Positions 28,437-38,700 of a stretch of DNA of 64,000 nt are shown here, in pieces. This DNA is from Modestobacter sp. L9-4. GTDB lineage: Bacteria; Actinomycetota; Actinomycetes; Mycobacteriales; Geodermatophilaceae. The position numbers were made by a program, and so were the translations under genes. The stretch lies in the NCBI RefSeq assembly GCF_019112525.1, contig NZ_CP077800.1, positions 1,116,001 through 1,180,000 of the forward strand, written 5' to 3'. Within the stretch, counting starts at the first letter, position 1. Every line of letters begins with the position of its first letter. The notes beneath the pieces are model-generated. The model saw only the letters and a program-made list of their open reading frames with translations, did not search any database and was not told the origin of the DNA.

Positions 28437-29942
28437 TCACCGGCCCGGTGCCGACGACCCCTCCGGGCCCGGACCGGGCGGCGGGCCCTGCCCGGCGGGC
28501 GGCCCCCAGCCGGGCGCGGGCGCACGGTCCGGCCACGGGCTCTCCGCCGGCGGACCCCCGGCGGGCGGAGCGGTCCCCCAGGCCGACGGGGCAGCACCCC
28601 AGGCAGGCTGTGCACCACCCCAGGCGGGCTGTCCACCACCCCAGGCGGGCTGTCCACCACCCCAGGCCGGCGGGGCACCCCAGGCGGGCGGGACGGCGTC
28701 CCAGCCGGGCTGAGGAGCGCCCCGGCCCGGCTGCGGGGCTCCCCAACCCGACTGTCCGGGCGGCCAGGCCGCCTGCCCCCACGGCAGCGGCTGCGCAGGG
28801 CCCGGCCGGCCACCGGGAGGCCCCCACGACGCCGGAGCGGGGCCAGGCGGCAGCTCCAGCGCGTCGCTGAGCAGCTCGACCCGGAGCCTCCTGCGGGCGA
28901 GCGCCACCCAGGCCACGTACCCGCCCATGCCGATCACGCCCAGCGACGTGATCAGCAACCCGACGAGCCCACCGGGGTCGGCGGCTGCCGCGCCCTCACC
29001 GAGCGCCCCCGCCATCAGGAAGATCACGATGTTGTTGACCGCGTGCAGCACGATCGAGGCCTCGAGCCCGCCGGTCAGCCAGACGACGGCGGAGAAGGCC
29101 AGCCCGAACAGGAAGCGGTAGAGGAACGTCGTGAGGTCCGGGGGGACGTGCGCGGCGGAGAACAGCGCGGCCGTCACCACGGCGGCGACGAGCGCCCCTG
29201 CGCGGGGACGGCCGACCCAGCCGGCGACGGCCTGGCTGAGGTAGCCGCGGAACACGTACTCCTCCGCCGCGGCCTGCAGCGGCGTGGTGAACAGCACGAC
29301 CAGCACCAGCCAGCCGAAGGAGTCGGCGAACCCGGTGACCTCCACGCCGGTCGCGGCGATCCCGACGAGCAGTCCGAGCACGACGGCCACCCCGAGGGTG
29401 GCCAGGGCGCGCCACGTCCAGGGCACGACCAGCCGCCAGCGCAGCCGGCCCAGGACCGAGGACGACCAGCCGATCCGCATGCCGTGCGTCACGTACCAGC
29501 ACAGCCAGACGATCGGGATGGCCACGATCAGCGACAGGTTGGTGACCAGCAGGACGCCGGGGTCGGTGAGCTCGAGCAGGGCCAGGTCGGGCACCAGCCC
29601 GGTGACCAGCGAGACGACCACGACCACGATGCTGGCCACCCCGTAGAGGACGGCGAAGAGCAGCAGTCCCAGCACCGGCCGCCACCAGGCCCAGTCGCGG
29701 GCCCGCATCAGCAGCTCGTAGGGCCGGCGGACGGCGTGCGGCGGTGCGCCGGGCGGGGTGACCGGGCGCGGCGGGCGGACCGGCACCGCCCCGTGCCCGG
29801 GAACCGGGTACGGATACGGGTACGGCTGCTGCCACGGCGGCGGACCGACCGGGACCGAGGGCGGCGCCCCGTACCGGCCGGTCGGTGGCGGCCCCGAGTA
29901 GGAGGGCTCGGCCGGCGGCCCGCCCCAGCCGCCGGCGGTCAT
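28437..29942 (-). CDS. CPBP-family intramembrane metalloprotease with Trp-rich repeat tail
   Basis: Protein of 501 residues. A Pro/Tyr/Gly-rich cytoplasmic N-tail (1-70) precedes about eight membrane helices (86-385). The CAAX-protease/bacteriocin-processing (CPBP/Abi) motifs are E227-E228-x3-R232 in [10 protein letters not shown]265 in FSAAHV, and H300 with N303/N304 in LHAVNN. The C-terminal 110 residues hold repeated QPAWGGG / PAWG units. ATG start overlaps the gltX stop (ATGA). The role of the tail and the substrate are unknown; the catalytic set looks intact. Confidence 0.85.
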   Translation of the reverse strand: MTAGGWGGPPAEPSYSGPPPTGRYGAPPSVPVGPPPWQQPYPYPYPVPGHGAVPVRPPRPVTPPGAPPHAVRRPYELLMRARDWAWWRPVLGLLLFAVLYGVASIVVVVVSLVTGLVPDLALLELTDPGVLLVTNLSLIVAIPIVWLCWYVTHGMRIGWSSSVLGRLRWRLVVPWTWRALATLGVAVVLGLLVGIAATGVEVTGFADSFGWLVLVVLFTTPLQAAAEEYVFRGYLSQAVAGWVGRPRAGALVAAVVTAALFSAAHVPPDLTTFLYRFLFGLAFSAVVWLTGGLEASIVLHAVNNIVIFLMAGALGEGAAAADPGGLVGLLITSLGVIGMGGYVAWVALARRRLRVELLSDALELPPGPAPASWGPPGGRPGPAQPLPWGQAAWPPGQSGWGAPQPGRGAPQPGWDAVPPAWGAPPAWGGGQPAWGGGQPAWGGAQPAWGAAPSAWGTAPPAGGPPAESPWPDRAPAPGWGPPAGQGPPPGPGPEGSSAPGR

Positions 29943-31414
29943 CCGGTCGCGGCGGTGCGGGCGGCCGCCAACCGGGCGAGCGTGCGCTCCCGGCCCAGCA
30001 GCTCCATGGACTCGTACAGCGGCGGGGAGACCGTGCGGCCGCTGACCGCCACCCGCACCGGCCCGAAGGCCTGCCGCGGCTTGCGCCCCAGCCCCTCGAC
30101 GAGGGCGTCCTTGAGCGCGGTCTCGATCGCTGCGGTGGTCCACTCCGGCAGCGCCGTCAGCGCGGCCGTGGCGGCGTCGAGGACCTCCCCGGCACCCGCG
30201 CCCAGCTGCCTGTCGGCGGCCGCGGGGTCGATCTCGACGTCCTCGGTGAACAGGAAGCCCAGCAGCCCGACCGCGTCGGAGAGCACGATCATCCGCTCCT
30301 GGGCCAGCGGCGCGATCGCCGTCAGCACCCGGTCCTGCTCGGCCGTGGGCGGGTCGGCGAGCAGCCCGGCCCCGGTCAGGAAGGGCGTGACCCGGGTGAG
30401 GAAGTCCTCGACCGGCAGCGCCCGCAGGTGCGTGGCGTTGATCGCCTCGGCCTTCTTCAGGTCGAAGCGGGCGGAGTTGGCGTTGACGCTGTCCACGTCG
30501 AAGGCGGCGGCCATCTCGGCCGGTGAGAACACGTCGCGGTCGTCGGCGATCGACCAGCCCAGCAGGGCCAGGTAGTTGACCAGGCCCTCGGGGAGGAAGC
30601 CGCGGTCCCGGTAGACGTCGAAGTTCGACTGCGGGTCGCGCTTGGACAGCTTCTTGTTGCCCTCCCCCATGACCAGGGGCAGGTGCCCGAAGCGCGGCGT
30701 CCCGCTGGCGACCCCGATGTCGTTGAGAGCGGCGTACAGGGCGAGCTGGCGGGGGGTGGAGGACAGCAGGTCCTCCCCGCGCAGCACGTCGGTGATCCCC
30801 ATCAGCGCGTCGTCGACCGGGTTGACCAGCGTGTACAGCGGCGTCCCGTTGCCCCGCACGAGGGCGAAGTCCGGCACCGCGCCGGCGGCGAAGCGGACCT
30901 CGCCGCGCACGTGGTCGACCCAGGTCAGGTCGGTGTCGGGCATCCGCAGCCGGACGACGGCCTCCCGGCCCTCGGCCAGGAACGCGGCGCGCTGGGCGTC
31001 GGTCGTCGTCCGGTCGGCGTTGTCGTAGCCGAGCTTGGGGTCCTGCCCGGCGGCGCGACGGCGGGCGTCGACCTCCTCGTTGGTGGAGAAGGACTCGTAG
31101 GCGTGCCCGGACTCCAGCAGCCTCGCCACGACGTCGCGGTAGACCTCGCTGCGCTCGGACTGCCGGTAGGGCCCGTGCGGGCCGCCGACCTCGGGGCCCT
31201 CGTCCCAGTCCAGCCCGAGCCAGCGCAGGCAGTCGAGCAGGTGCCGCTCGGACTCCGCGGTGTTGCGGGCCGCGTCGGTGTCCTCGATCCGGACGACGAA
31301 CTGACCACCCGTGTGCCGGGCGTAGGCCCAGTTGTAGAGCGCGGCCCGCATGACGCCGACGTGGACGACGCCGGTCGGGGACGGGCAGAAGCGGGTGCGC
31401 ACGGGGGCGGTCAC
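29939..31414 (-). CDS. gltX: Glutamate--tRNA ligase
   Basis: Charges tRNA-Glu with glutamate. It has 491 residues. The class I nucleotide motif is [10 protein letters not shown] (HIGH variant, residues 11-20) and the KMSKS motif is KLSKRD in [16 protein letters not shown]. The GTG start overlaps the stop of the FAH-family gene (GTGA). The first position of the HIGH motif is as usual for GltX. No discriminating versus non-discriminating call is made, but gatCAB in this window implies glutaminyl- or asparaginyl-tRNA is made by transamidation. Confidence 0.96.
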   Translation of the reverse strand: MTAPVRTRFCPSPTGVVHVGVMRAALYNWAYARHTGGQFVVRIEDTDAARNTAESERHLLDCLRWLGLDWDEGPEVGGPHGPYRQSERSEVYRDVVARLLESGHAYESFSTNEEVDARRRAAGQDPKLGYDNADRTTTDAQRAAFLAEGREAVVRLRMPDTDLTWVDHVRGEVRFAAGAVPDFALVRGNGTPLYTLVNPVDDALMGITDVLRGEDLLSSTPRQLALYAALNDIGVASGTPRFGHLPLVMGEGNKKLSKRDPQSNFDVYRDRGFLPEGLVNYLALLGWSIADDRDVFSPAEMAAAFDVDSVNANSARFDLKKAEAINATHLRALPVEDFLTRVTPFLTGAGLLADPPTAEQDRVLTAIAPLAQERMIVLSDAVGLLGFLFTEDVEIDPAAADRQLGAGAGEVLDAATAALTALPEWTTAAIETALKDALVEGLGRKPRQAFGPVRVAVSGRTVSPPLYESMELLGRERTLARLAAARTAATG

Positions 31415-32220
31415 CGGGTGCCGGCCGTGGAGGTCGGGTCGGCGCCGGCGACGGAGCTGGTCAGCGTGCCCAGGCCCTCGATCGAGCACTCGACGCGCTG
31501 GCCGGGGCGGATCGGGCCGACGCCGGCCGGGGTGCCGGTGAGCACCACGTCGCCGGGCAGCAGGGTCATGACCTGGGAGATGTAGCTGATGATCGTCGGG
31601 ACCGAGAACAGCAGCTGGCTGGTGCGCCCGGACTGGCGCAGCTCGCCGTCCACGGTGCAGGTGACCGCCAGGTCGGCGGGGTCCTTGCCGACCCCGGCCA
31701 GGTCGGTCTCGATCCAGGGGCCCAGCGGGCAGAAGGAGTCGAAGCCCTTGGCCCGGGTCCACTGCCCGTCGCTGCGCTGCATGTCCCGCTCGGTGACGTC
31801 GTTGCCGATCGTGTAGCCGAACACGCTGCCCATGGCCTGCTCCGGGCTCACCTGGCGCGCACCCCGGGCACCGATGACGACGGCCAGCTCGACCTCGTGG
31901 TGGACGTTGGTGCTGCCGGCCGGGATGCGGATCGCGTCACCGGGGCCGATCACCGAGGTGGAGGGCTTGAGGAAGACGAGCGGCTCCTTCGGCGCCTCGC
32001 CGGTGTTCATCTCCTGCACGTGGTCGGCGTAGTTCTTCCCCACGCACACGACCTTGCTGGGGAGGATCGGGGAGAGCAGCCGGACGTCGGCGGCGGCGAA
32101 CCGCTGCCCGGTGAAGGAGATCTGGCCGAAGGGGTGGCCCTCGATCTGGGCGACCTGGCCGTCCCCGTCGAGGACCCCGAAGGACATGCCGGCTGGGTGG
32201 GCGAAGCGGACGATGCGCAC
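31411..32220 (-). CDS. Fumarylacetoacetate hydrolase family protein
   Basis: FAH-fold hydrolase/isomerase of 269 residues. A small N-terminal domain precedes the catalytic domain. Metal ligands are seen as [12 protein letters not shown] (E-x-E) and the following [12 protein letters not shown], with TGTPAGVG near the C-terminus. [16 protein letters not shown] is typical of bacterial 2-hydroxyhepta-2,4-diene-1,7-dioate isomerase-like members. Orthologous position to Rv2993c beside gltX. Substrate unknown. Confidence 0.88.
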   Translation of the reverse strand: MRIVRFAHPAGMSFGVLDGDGQVAQIEGHPFGQISFTGQRFAAADVRLLSPILPSKVVCVGKNYADHVQEMNTGEAPKEPLVFLKPSTSVIGPGDAIRIPAGSTNVHHEVELAVVIGARGARQVSPEQAMGSVFGYTIGNDVTERDMQRSDGQWTRAKGFDSFCPLGPWIETDLAGVGKDPADLAVTCTVDGELRQSGRTSQLLFSVPTIISYISQVMTLLPGDVVLTGTPAGVGPIRPGQRVECSIEGLGTLTSSVAGADPTSTAGTR

Positions 32221-32305
32221 ACCCTGAGGCTAGCCGCGCGCGCGAACCGGGCCGAGGCTGGTCGCCGGAGAGGACGGCACCCCCGCGACGGTGCCACGAT
32301 GCACC

Positions 32306-32719
32306 ATGGCCGCCCGGATCACCGCGGTCACCGTGAACAGCCCGCGACCGGCGCAGCTGGCCGCCTGGTGGGCGGAGGTGCTCGGCTTCGAGGTGGTCGA
32401 GACCGCCGAGGACGGCTGCACCGAGATCGGCCCGCCCGGCCAGGGTGCGAAGGGCCCGGTGCCGACGGTCGCCTTCGTCCCGGTGCCCGGACCGACGCCG
32501 GGGCGGCGCCGGCTGCACCTGGACCTCAACGCCACCGACCGGTCGCAGGCCGAGGAGCTCGACCGGCTGCTCGCCCTGGGCGCCACCCCCGTCGACGTGG
32601 GTCAGGGCCCGCTGACCGAGCAGATGACCTGGCACGTGCTGGCCGATCCCGAGGGCAACGAGTTCTGCCTGCTGGCCAGCACGGTCGACCCGCTCAGCGG
32701 TGGCGCACCGCGTACGTGA
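32306..32719 (+). CDS. VOC-family (glyoxalase-like) protein
   Basis: Protein of 137 residues with the two beta-alpha-beta-beta-beta modules of the vicinal oxygen chelate fold. TAVTVNSPRPAQLAAWWAEVLGFEVV opens module one and HVLADPEGNEFCLL closes module two, the latter with the usual metal or ligand Glu position. Start is the ATG of MAARITAV. Substrate unknown. Its last 26 bases overlap the convergent cimA end. Confidence 0.8.
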   Translation: MAARITAVTVNSPRPAQLAAWWAEVLGFEVVETAEDGCTEIGPPGQGAKGPVPTVAFVPVPGPTPGRRRLHLDLNATDRSQAEELDRLLALGATPVDVGQGPLTEQMTWHVLADPEGNEFCLLASTVDPLSGGAPRT

Positions 32720-34304
32720 GCGCGTCGACCAGGGCCCGCCAGGACGCCTCGACGATGTTGTCGTGCACCCCGACCGTGGTCCACTCCCCCGCACCGTCGG
32801 TGGTGTCGACCAGCACCCGGGTGGTGGCGCTGGTGCCGCCCTTCCAGCCCAGGATGCGCACCTTGTAGTCGGCGAGGGAGACCCCGGCCAGGTGCGGGTG
32901 GCGGCCCACCAGCGCCTGCCGGAGCGCGTTGTCCAGGGCGTTGACCGGGCCGTTGCCCTCCGCGGTGCTGATCACCCGCTCGCTGGTGCCGTCGGGGTTG
33001 GGCAGGTGCACCTTGACGGTGGCCTCGCTGACCACGTCGCCGGTGGCCGCGTGCTCGACCGACGCGCGCCAGCTCTCCAGGGTGAACAGCGGCGCGGGCG
33101 CGTCCGGCAGCTGGGCGCGCAGCAGCAGCTCGAAGGAGGCGTCGGCGGCCTCGAAGGACCAGCCCTCGGACTCCAGCACCTTCACCCGGTCGACGACGCG
33201 GCCGATCGCCTCACCCTGGCCGGTCACGTCGACGCCGAGCTCGCGGCCCTTGAGCTCGACCGAGGCCCGGCCGGCCATCTCGGTGACCAGGATGCGCATG
33301 TCGTTGCCGACGACCGCGGGGTCGAGGTGGTTGTAGAGCTCGGGGTCGACCTTGATGGCGCTGGCGTGCAGCCCCGCCTTGTGCGCGAACGCCGAGGCGC
33401 CCACGAAGGGCTGGTGGTCGTCGGGGGCGATGTTGGCGAGCTCGGCGATGGCGTGGCTGACCCGCTTGAGCTCGGGCAGGCAGTCGGCGGGCACGACCGG
33501 GAGGCCCATCTTGGTGACCAGGTTGCCGATGAGCGCGAAGGTGTCGGCGTTGCCGGCCCGCTCGCCGTAGCCGTTGGCGGTGCCCTGGACGTGCGTGACG
33601 CCGGCCTCGACCGCGGCCAGGGTGTTGGCCACCGCGCAGCCGGTGTCGTCCTGGCAGTGGATGCCGAGCTTCCCGGTGGTGCGTGCGCGCACCTCGGCGA
33701 CCACCCGGCCCAGGCCCATGGGCAGCATGCCGCCGTTGGTGTCGCACATGACGCCCACCTCGGCACCGGCGGCGAACGCGGCCTCGAGCACGGCCACGCC
33801 GTAGTCGGGGTCGGCGGCGTGCCCGTCGAAGAAGTGCTCGCAGTCGACGAACACCCGCCGTCCGTGTGCCACGAGGTGGGCGACGGTGTCGGTGACCATC
33901 GCCAGGTTCTCCTCCGGTGTGGTGCGCAGCGCCTCGCGCACGTGCCGGACGTCGGACTTCGCGACCAGGCACACGACCGGCGTCTGCGCGTCCAGCAGTG
34001 CCTGCACCTGCGGGTCCTCGGCCACCGCCACCCCGGCCTTGCGAGTGGCACCGAAGGCGACCAGCTGGGCGTTCCGCAGCTGCAGCTCGGTGCGGGCGCG
34101 GGCGAAGAACTCGGTGTCCTTGGGCAGCGCACCGGGCCAGCCGCCCTCGATGAAGCCCACGCCGATCTCGTCGAGCAACCGGGCGACGGCGAGCTTGTCG
34201 GCCACGGAGTAGCTGACGCCCTCGCGCTGGGCGCCGTCGCGCAGGGTGGTGTCGAAGACGTGGAAGTCGGTCACGTCGACGGTCGGGGCGGGCTGGTCGG
34301 CCAC
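32694..34304 (-). CDS. cimA: Citramalate synthase
   Basis: Condenses pyruvate and acetyl-CoA to (R)-citramalate, feeding isoleucine synthesis without threonine deaminase. It has 536 residues. DTTLRDGAQREGVSYSVADKL gives the catalytic Arg/Asp/Glu of the alpha-isopropylmalate synthase family. The metal His and Gln set (GKLGIHCQDDTGCA, HVQGTANGYGERAGNAD) and a C-terminal LeuA-type regulatory domain are present. In this family the same fold also occurs as homocitrate synthase, but the CimA pattern and leader peptide favour citramalate. Transcription is preceded by an attenuator. It is downstream of leuB, separated by a terminator-like hairpin. Confidence 0.92.
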   Translation of the reverse strand: MADQPAPTVDVTDFHVFDTTLRDGAQREGVSYSVADKLAVARLLDEIGVGFIEGGWPGALPKDTEFFARARTELQLRNAQLVAFGATRKAGVAVAEDPQVQALLDAQTPVVCLVAKSDVRHVREALRTTPEENLAMVTDTVAHLVAHGRRVFVDCEHFFDGHAADPDYGVAVLEAAFAAGAEVGVMCDTNGGMLPMGLGRVVAEVRARTTGKLGIHCQDDTGCAVANTLAAVEAGVTHVQGTANGYGERAGNADTFALIGNLVTKMGLPVVPADCLPELKRVSHAIAELANIAPDDHQPFVGASAFAHKAGLHASAIKVDPELYNHLDPAVVGNDMRILVTEMAGRASVELKGRELGVDVTGQGEAIGRVVDRVKVLESEGWSFEAADASFELLLRAQLPDAPAPLFTLESWRASVEHAATGDVVSEATVKVHLPNPDGTSERVISTAEGNGPVNALDNALRQALVGRHPHLAGVSLADYKVRILGWKGGTSATTRVLVDTTDGAGEWTTVGVHDNIVEASWRALVDALTYAVRHR

Positions 34305-34340
34305 GGTGTCTCCGGTGGTGTCGGTCCTGGTCCGGACATG

Positions 34341-34396
34341 AAAAAACCTCCCGGGGTACGGGAGGTGGGCGCGCAGTCGGGGAGCTGACTGCGCGC
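34341..34396 (-). promoter_or_regulatory. cimA attenuator: two hairpins with T6 tail
   Basis: On the minus strand a perfect 10-bp stem (GCGCGCAGTC/GACTGCGCGC, 34369-34396) starts at the leader peptide's stop codon. After 2 nt comes the terminator ACCTCCCG/CGGGAGGT (34346-34366) and then TTTTTT (34341-34346). The loop of the first stem contains CTCCC, which can pair with the GGGAG of the terminator arm. This is the only T6 tract near a gene besides the ilvB one. It lies 36 bases before the cimA start. Confidence 0.85.
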
Positions 34397-34425
34397 TAGA
34401 CGATGATCGAGCCGGTGGTGTGCAT
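34396..34425 (-). CDS. cimA leader peptide (attenuation)
   Basis: Nine-residue peptide MHTTGSIIV with ATG start (or GTG one codon earlier at 34428) and TAG stop overlapping the first hairpin. It ends in Ile-Ile-Val and has a Thr-Thr pair, the amino acids linked to isoleucine supply. This is the expected sensor of charged tRNA-Ile or tRNA-Val. No Shine-Dalgarno is visible, so the mRNA may be leaderless. Confidence 0.75.
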   Translation of the reverse strand: MHTTGSIIV

Positions 34426-34462
34426 CACGGTCAGTCAAGCACGCGGTGGGCCGATCCCGGAA

Positions 34463-34490
34463 CGGGGCGTCCACTGTGCGGGACGCCCCG
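34463..34490. terminator. Hairpin after leuB
   Basis: CGGGGCGTCC and GGACGCCCCG form a perfect 10-bp stem with an 8-nt loop between leuB and the cimA leader. leuB is therefore probably a separate transcript from cimA. Confidence 0.65.
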
Positions 34491-34553
34491 TCCGGTCCCT
34501 CCGCAGGGTCCCGCCCCGGGCGGAGCGGGGGGCGGGGGCGGAGGGGTCCTCCT

Positions 34554-35573
34554 TCAGCCGGCGAGGGCGGCGAGCCGGTCGCCGACCTCGGTCGTGCGCA
34601 GCGGCGCACCGGGGTCACGCGTGGACAGGTCGAAGGCGACCGCGGCGTTGACCTTCTTGGCCAGCTCCGGGCGGCCCAGGTGCTCCAGCAGCAGGCCGAC
34701 CGAGAGCACGGTGGCCGTCGGGTCGGCGACACCGGTGCCGGCGATGTCGGGGGCGGAGCCGTGCACGGGCTCGAACATGCTCGGGTTGGTGCCCGAGACG
34801 TCGAGGTTCCCGCTGGCGGCCAGGCCGATGCCGCCGGTCACCGCGGCGGCCACGTCGGTGACGATGTCGCCGAAGAGGTTGTCGGTGACGATGACGTCGA
34901 ACCGGCCCGGGTCGGTGATGAAGTACATGGCCGCGGCGTCGACGTGGGAGTAGGCCACCGTCACCTCGGGGAACTCCGTCGACAGCTCCTCCACCGTGCG
35001 CGACCACAGCGACCCGGCGTGGGTGAGCACGTTGGTCTTGTGGATCAGCGTCAGGTGCCGGCGGGGACGGGCCAGCGCGCGCTCGAAGGCGTACCGCACG
35101 ACCCGCTCGACGCCGAAGGCGGTGTTGAGGCTGACCTCGGTGGCCACCTCGTGCGGGGTGTCGCGCCGCAGCACCCCGCCGTTGCCGACGTAGGGGCCCT
35201 CGGTGCCCTCGCGGATGCACAGCATGTCGATCTCACCGGGCGTGGCGAGCGGGCTGCGCACCCCGTCGAACAGCCGCGCCGGGCGCAGGTTCACGTGGTG
35301 GTCCAGCTCGAACCGGAGCTTGAGCAGCAGGCCGCGCTCGAGGATGCCGCTGGGCACCGAGGGGTCGCCCACCGCGCCCAGCAGGATCGCGTCGTGGCCG
35401 CGCAGCTCCTCCAGGACCGAGTCGGGGAGCAGCTCACCGGTGCGCTGCCACCGGGCCGCTCCGAGGTCGTAGTGGGTGGCGTCGATGTCCGGCGCGACCG
35501 CGCCCAGGACCTTGAGGCCCTCGGCCACCACCTCGGGACCGATGCCGTCTCCAGGGACCACTGCCAGGCGCAT
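34554..35573 (-). CDS. leuB: 3-isopropylmalate dehydrogenase
   Basis: NAD-dependent oxidative decarboxylation in leucine synthesis. It has 339 residues from the ATG of [16 protein letters not shown]. Conserved are [18 protein letters not shown], the substrate and metal segments [18 protein letters not shown] and [27 protein letters not shown], and [22 protein letters not shown]. The actinobacterial subtype is slightly shorter than enteric LeuB. Cytoplasmic. Confidence 0.96.
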   Translation of the reverse strand: MRLAVVPGDGIGPEVVAEGLKVLGAVAPDIDATHYDLGAARWQRTGELLPDSVLEELRGHDAILLGAVGDPSVPSGILERGLLLKLRFELDHHVNLRPARLFDGVRSPLATPGEIDMLCIREGTEGPYVGNGGVLRRDTPHEVATEVSLNTAFGVERVVRYAFERALARPRRHLTLIHKTNVLTHAGSLWSRTVEELSTEFPEVTVAYSHVDAAAMYFITDPGRFDVIVTDNLFGDIVTDVAAAVTGGIGLAASGNLDVSGTNPSMFEPVHGSAPDIAGTGVADPTATVLSVGLLLEHLGRPELAKKVNAAVAFDLSTRDPGAPLRTTEVGDRLAALAG

Positions 35574-35622
35574 GAGGCCAGAGGTTAGTGGGCCCGGGCA
35601 CGGGTGCGTGCACCCGCACACG

Positions 35623-35660
35623 CCGGACGCCCCCCGCGTGGTGCTGCGGAGGGCGTCCGG
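35623..35660. terminator. Hairpin between the subtilase and leuB
   Basis: CCGGACGCCC and GGGCGTCCGG form a 10-bp stem around an 18-nt loop, upstream of leuB and downstream of the subtilase. Confidence 0.55.
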
Positions 35661-35701
35661 GTGGTGCTGGTGCGGTGGTGCCGGTGGTGCGGTGGTGCGG
35701 T

Positions 35702-35723
35702 GCCGTCGTCAGCCGACGACGGC
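35702..35723 (-). terminator. Hairpin just below the subtilase stop
   Basis: GCCGTCGTC/GACGACGGC form a perfect 9-bp stem with the tetraloop AGCC, 25 bases after the subtilase stop. Confidence 0.55.
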
Positions 35724-35748
35724 GGAGCCGGTGGTCACCGGCGCCGGG

Positions 35749-38700
35749 TCACGGGACCCGACGCTGCTCCACCGGGACGAACTGGGTGCGACCCCGCCCG
35801 CTGTCGTTCTGCAGGACGACGACCATCGCGCCCTTGGCCCCGCCCACGGAGACGTCGGCCGCGTAGGCGGCCGGGTCCTGCGAGATCGAGATCATGGTGT
35901 TGCTCTGGGCGGAGGTGAGGATCGCCGGCTGCCCGCCCGAGGTGAACGACAGACCCGGGTGCAGCGGGTCGAAGCTCATCGCCTGCCCCGCCAGCTCCGA
36001 GGTCCCCGAGGGGCTGACCGTCGTGCCCACGTTGTCGACCGTGCCGTAGGCGCTGGAGGACTGGACGCCGAAGGTGACCCGGCTGGCTGCCGAGGTGATC
36101 AGCGGCATCGCCGACAGCGGCACCGGCAGCACCTGCACGTCGGAGTCCAGGGCGTTGGTGTCCACCGTCCCGGGCGCGACGTTCATGTAGCCGATGTAGG
36201 GGTCGTCGTTGCTGGGCATCAGGTCGCCCGCCCGGTCGCTGACGACGACCAGCGGCGCGTCGTAGTCGGTGATCCGGGTGGTGGTGACCTGGTAGTCCCA
36301 GGCGCCGTCACCGGTGGCGTCGACGTAGACGGCGTAGTTGACGGCCGTCTGCGCCGAGGTGAACTTGCCGTGCGCCGAGACCCCGAAGTACAGGGAGGGG
36401 TCCTTGGGGCTGGCTGCCACGTCGGAGGCCACGCCCACCGAGGCGAGGTCCACCGAGCGTTCGAGCTCGGACTTGTAGCAGTCCGTGCGCGCCACGGTGG
36501 TGCACTTCGCCATCTTCGGGCTGCTGCCCAGTCGCTCGAACACCGCCGCCAGGGAGGTGTAGGAGTTCAGGCCGAACGCGGGGCCGTTGCTGACACCGCG
36601 ACCCACCAGGGCGATGGTCTTGCCCGGCTCACGGTTCTGCGCCGTGAGGTTGGACGAGGGCTTAGCGTTGGAGTGGACCGGGACCCGCAGGCTCGGTGCG
36701 TTCCCCGACTTGGGCGTGAAGAGCACGCGGCCGCTGGCCTCGCCGACGAACTGGCGGCCGGCGTTGGCCTCGCTGTCGATGTCGACCGTCGGGTCGGCGG
36801 TCTTGCGCAGCTTGGCGCGGTCGACCGTCAGGACGACGTTGACGGCGGTCTTGGTGTTCGCCGCGACGTTGACGATCGACGGCTCGACCCGGTAGGTGAC
36901 GCCGGGCTGGTCGGCCAGCGCCTCGTAGGCGACCTTGTAGCCGACCGGCTTCGAGCTCTTGTTCGACAGGGTGATCTGCCGGATCTGCACGACCTTGTCG
37001 TCGGTGGCCTCGATGACGCCGAAGGACGCCGAGACGACCCCGGAGCCGGCGTTGGCGTAGGCGAGCACCTGGTTGTCCAGGGCGGCCTTGGCGTCGATGC
37101 GGCCGGCACCCTGGCGGTTGGGCCCGTAGACCGTGCCGTCGGCGGTGTGGACGTCGTGGCCGGCGGTGTTCATCAAGTCGGCCTTGACCTCCTCCGTCGT
37201 CCACTCCGGGTGTGCCGCGCGGATGAGCGCGGTGACGCCGGCGGTGGTCGGCGTGGCCATCGAGGTGCCCGACTCGCTGACACCCTGGCTGCCGGTGCCG
37301 ACGGCCGCGGAGAACAGCGTCACGCCGGGCGCGGAGACGTCCGGCTTGAGGCCGTTGGCCTGGCGGGTGCCGCGCGAGGAGAACGAGGCCAGCAGGTCGA
37401 CCTGCTCCGGGGCGGTGAAGACCGAGGCGTCCTTGAGGCTGTCACCGAAGGTGACGGTGACCGTCTTGCCGGCGGTGACCGCGGCGATGACCGCGTCGCC
37501 GTCGGTCTTGGTGACCAGGATGCCCGGGATCTGCGCGACGCCGGTGATGCCGGTCTCGAGCAGGTCGTCGTCGCCGACGATCATGAACCCGGCCGCGCCG
37601 GCCTTGACGGCGTTGGTGCCCTTGCCGACCGAGCCGCAGTTGCTGAAGCCGTCGGCCAGGAACAGCTGGATCGAGCCGGCGGGGACCGTGTAGCCGGCGG
37701 GGAGGGTGCAGCCGTCCTCGTGCCCGGCCGGGGGGAGCACCAGCGGGCCGGTGACGTCACCGGTGCCCTTGTAGGCGATGGAGCGCAGGCCCGGGCGGAC
37801 GCCGTCCACGACGCCCGCGGGCGAGTCGACCCGCCAGCCGTCGAAGACGCCGTAGCCGTCGTTGGAGGCGGCCACGCCGATGGCGCGCGGGGCGTTGCCC
37901 GGCGAGCCACCGATGTCGTAGCTGTCACCGGCGTTGCCGGCGGCCAGGACGACGAGCATGCCGTGGGCCATCGCCGCGTCGGCGACCATGGCGTCGGCGT
38001 CGTCGGCCAGCCCGTAGTCGGAGCCCAGCGAGAGGTTGACGACGTCGAGGTGGTCGTCGATGGACCCGTCACCGTTGGGGTCCATGGCCCACTCGAGGGC
38101 CTTGATGGTGACGTCGGTCGAGCCCTCGCAGCCGAAGACCTTCAGCGCGTAGAGCGAGGCCTCGGGCGCCATGCCGGGGCCGATCTTCAGCGCGCCGGCG
38201 TCGAAGCCGGGACCGTAGGTCCCGGTGTAGGTGCTGCCGTCGGCGTTGACGCCGAAGCCGGCGGAGGTGCCGGCGACGTGCGTGCCGTGGCCGTTGCAGT
38301 CCAGCGGGTTGTCGTCCTCGTGCGCGACGGGCTGGTAGGCCGGGTCGGCCGGGTCGGCGTTGTAGTCGTCGCCGACGAAGTCGTGACCACCGACGACCTT
38401 GGCGCTGGGGAAGACGCCTGCGGGGGCGGGCGCCTTCTCGGCGGCCTGGATGGCGTCGAACTGCGCGACGTCGCCGCTGCCGCCGAAGTCGGCGTGGGTG
38501 TAGTCGATGCCGGTGTCGATGATGCCGACGGACACGTCCTTGCCCGTGTTGCCCAGGGACTCCCAGGCGTCGACGGCCCGCACGACCGCGGCCGCGCCGG
38601 TGTTGCTGGTCTTCTTCGGGGTGATCGGCAGCACTGCGGTGACGCCGGGCAGGGTGCGCAGCGCCGCGTAGTCGGCGGCGTCGGCGGAGACCGCCACGCC

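Noticed and set aside
28540..28740. Possible CRISPR-like repeats
   Set aside because: The repeats are in-frame protein repeats of the CPBP tail with no unique spacers.
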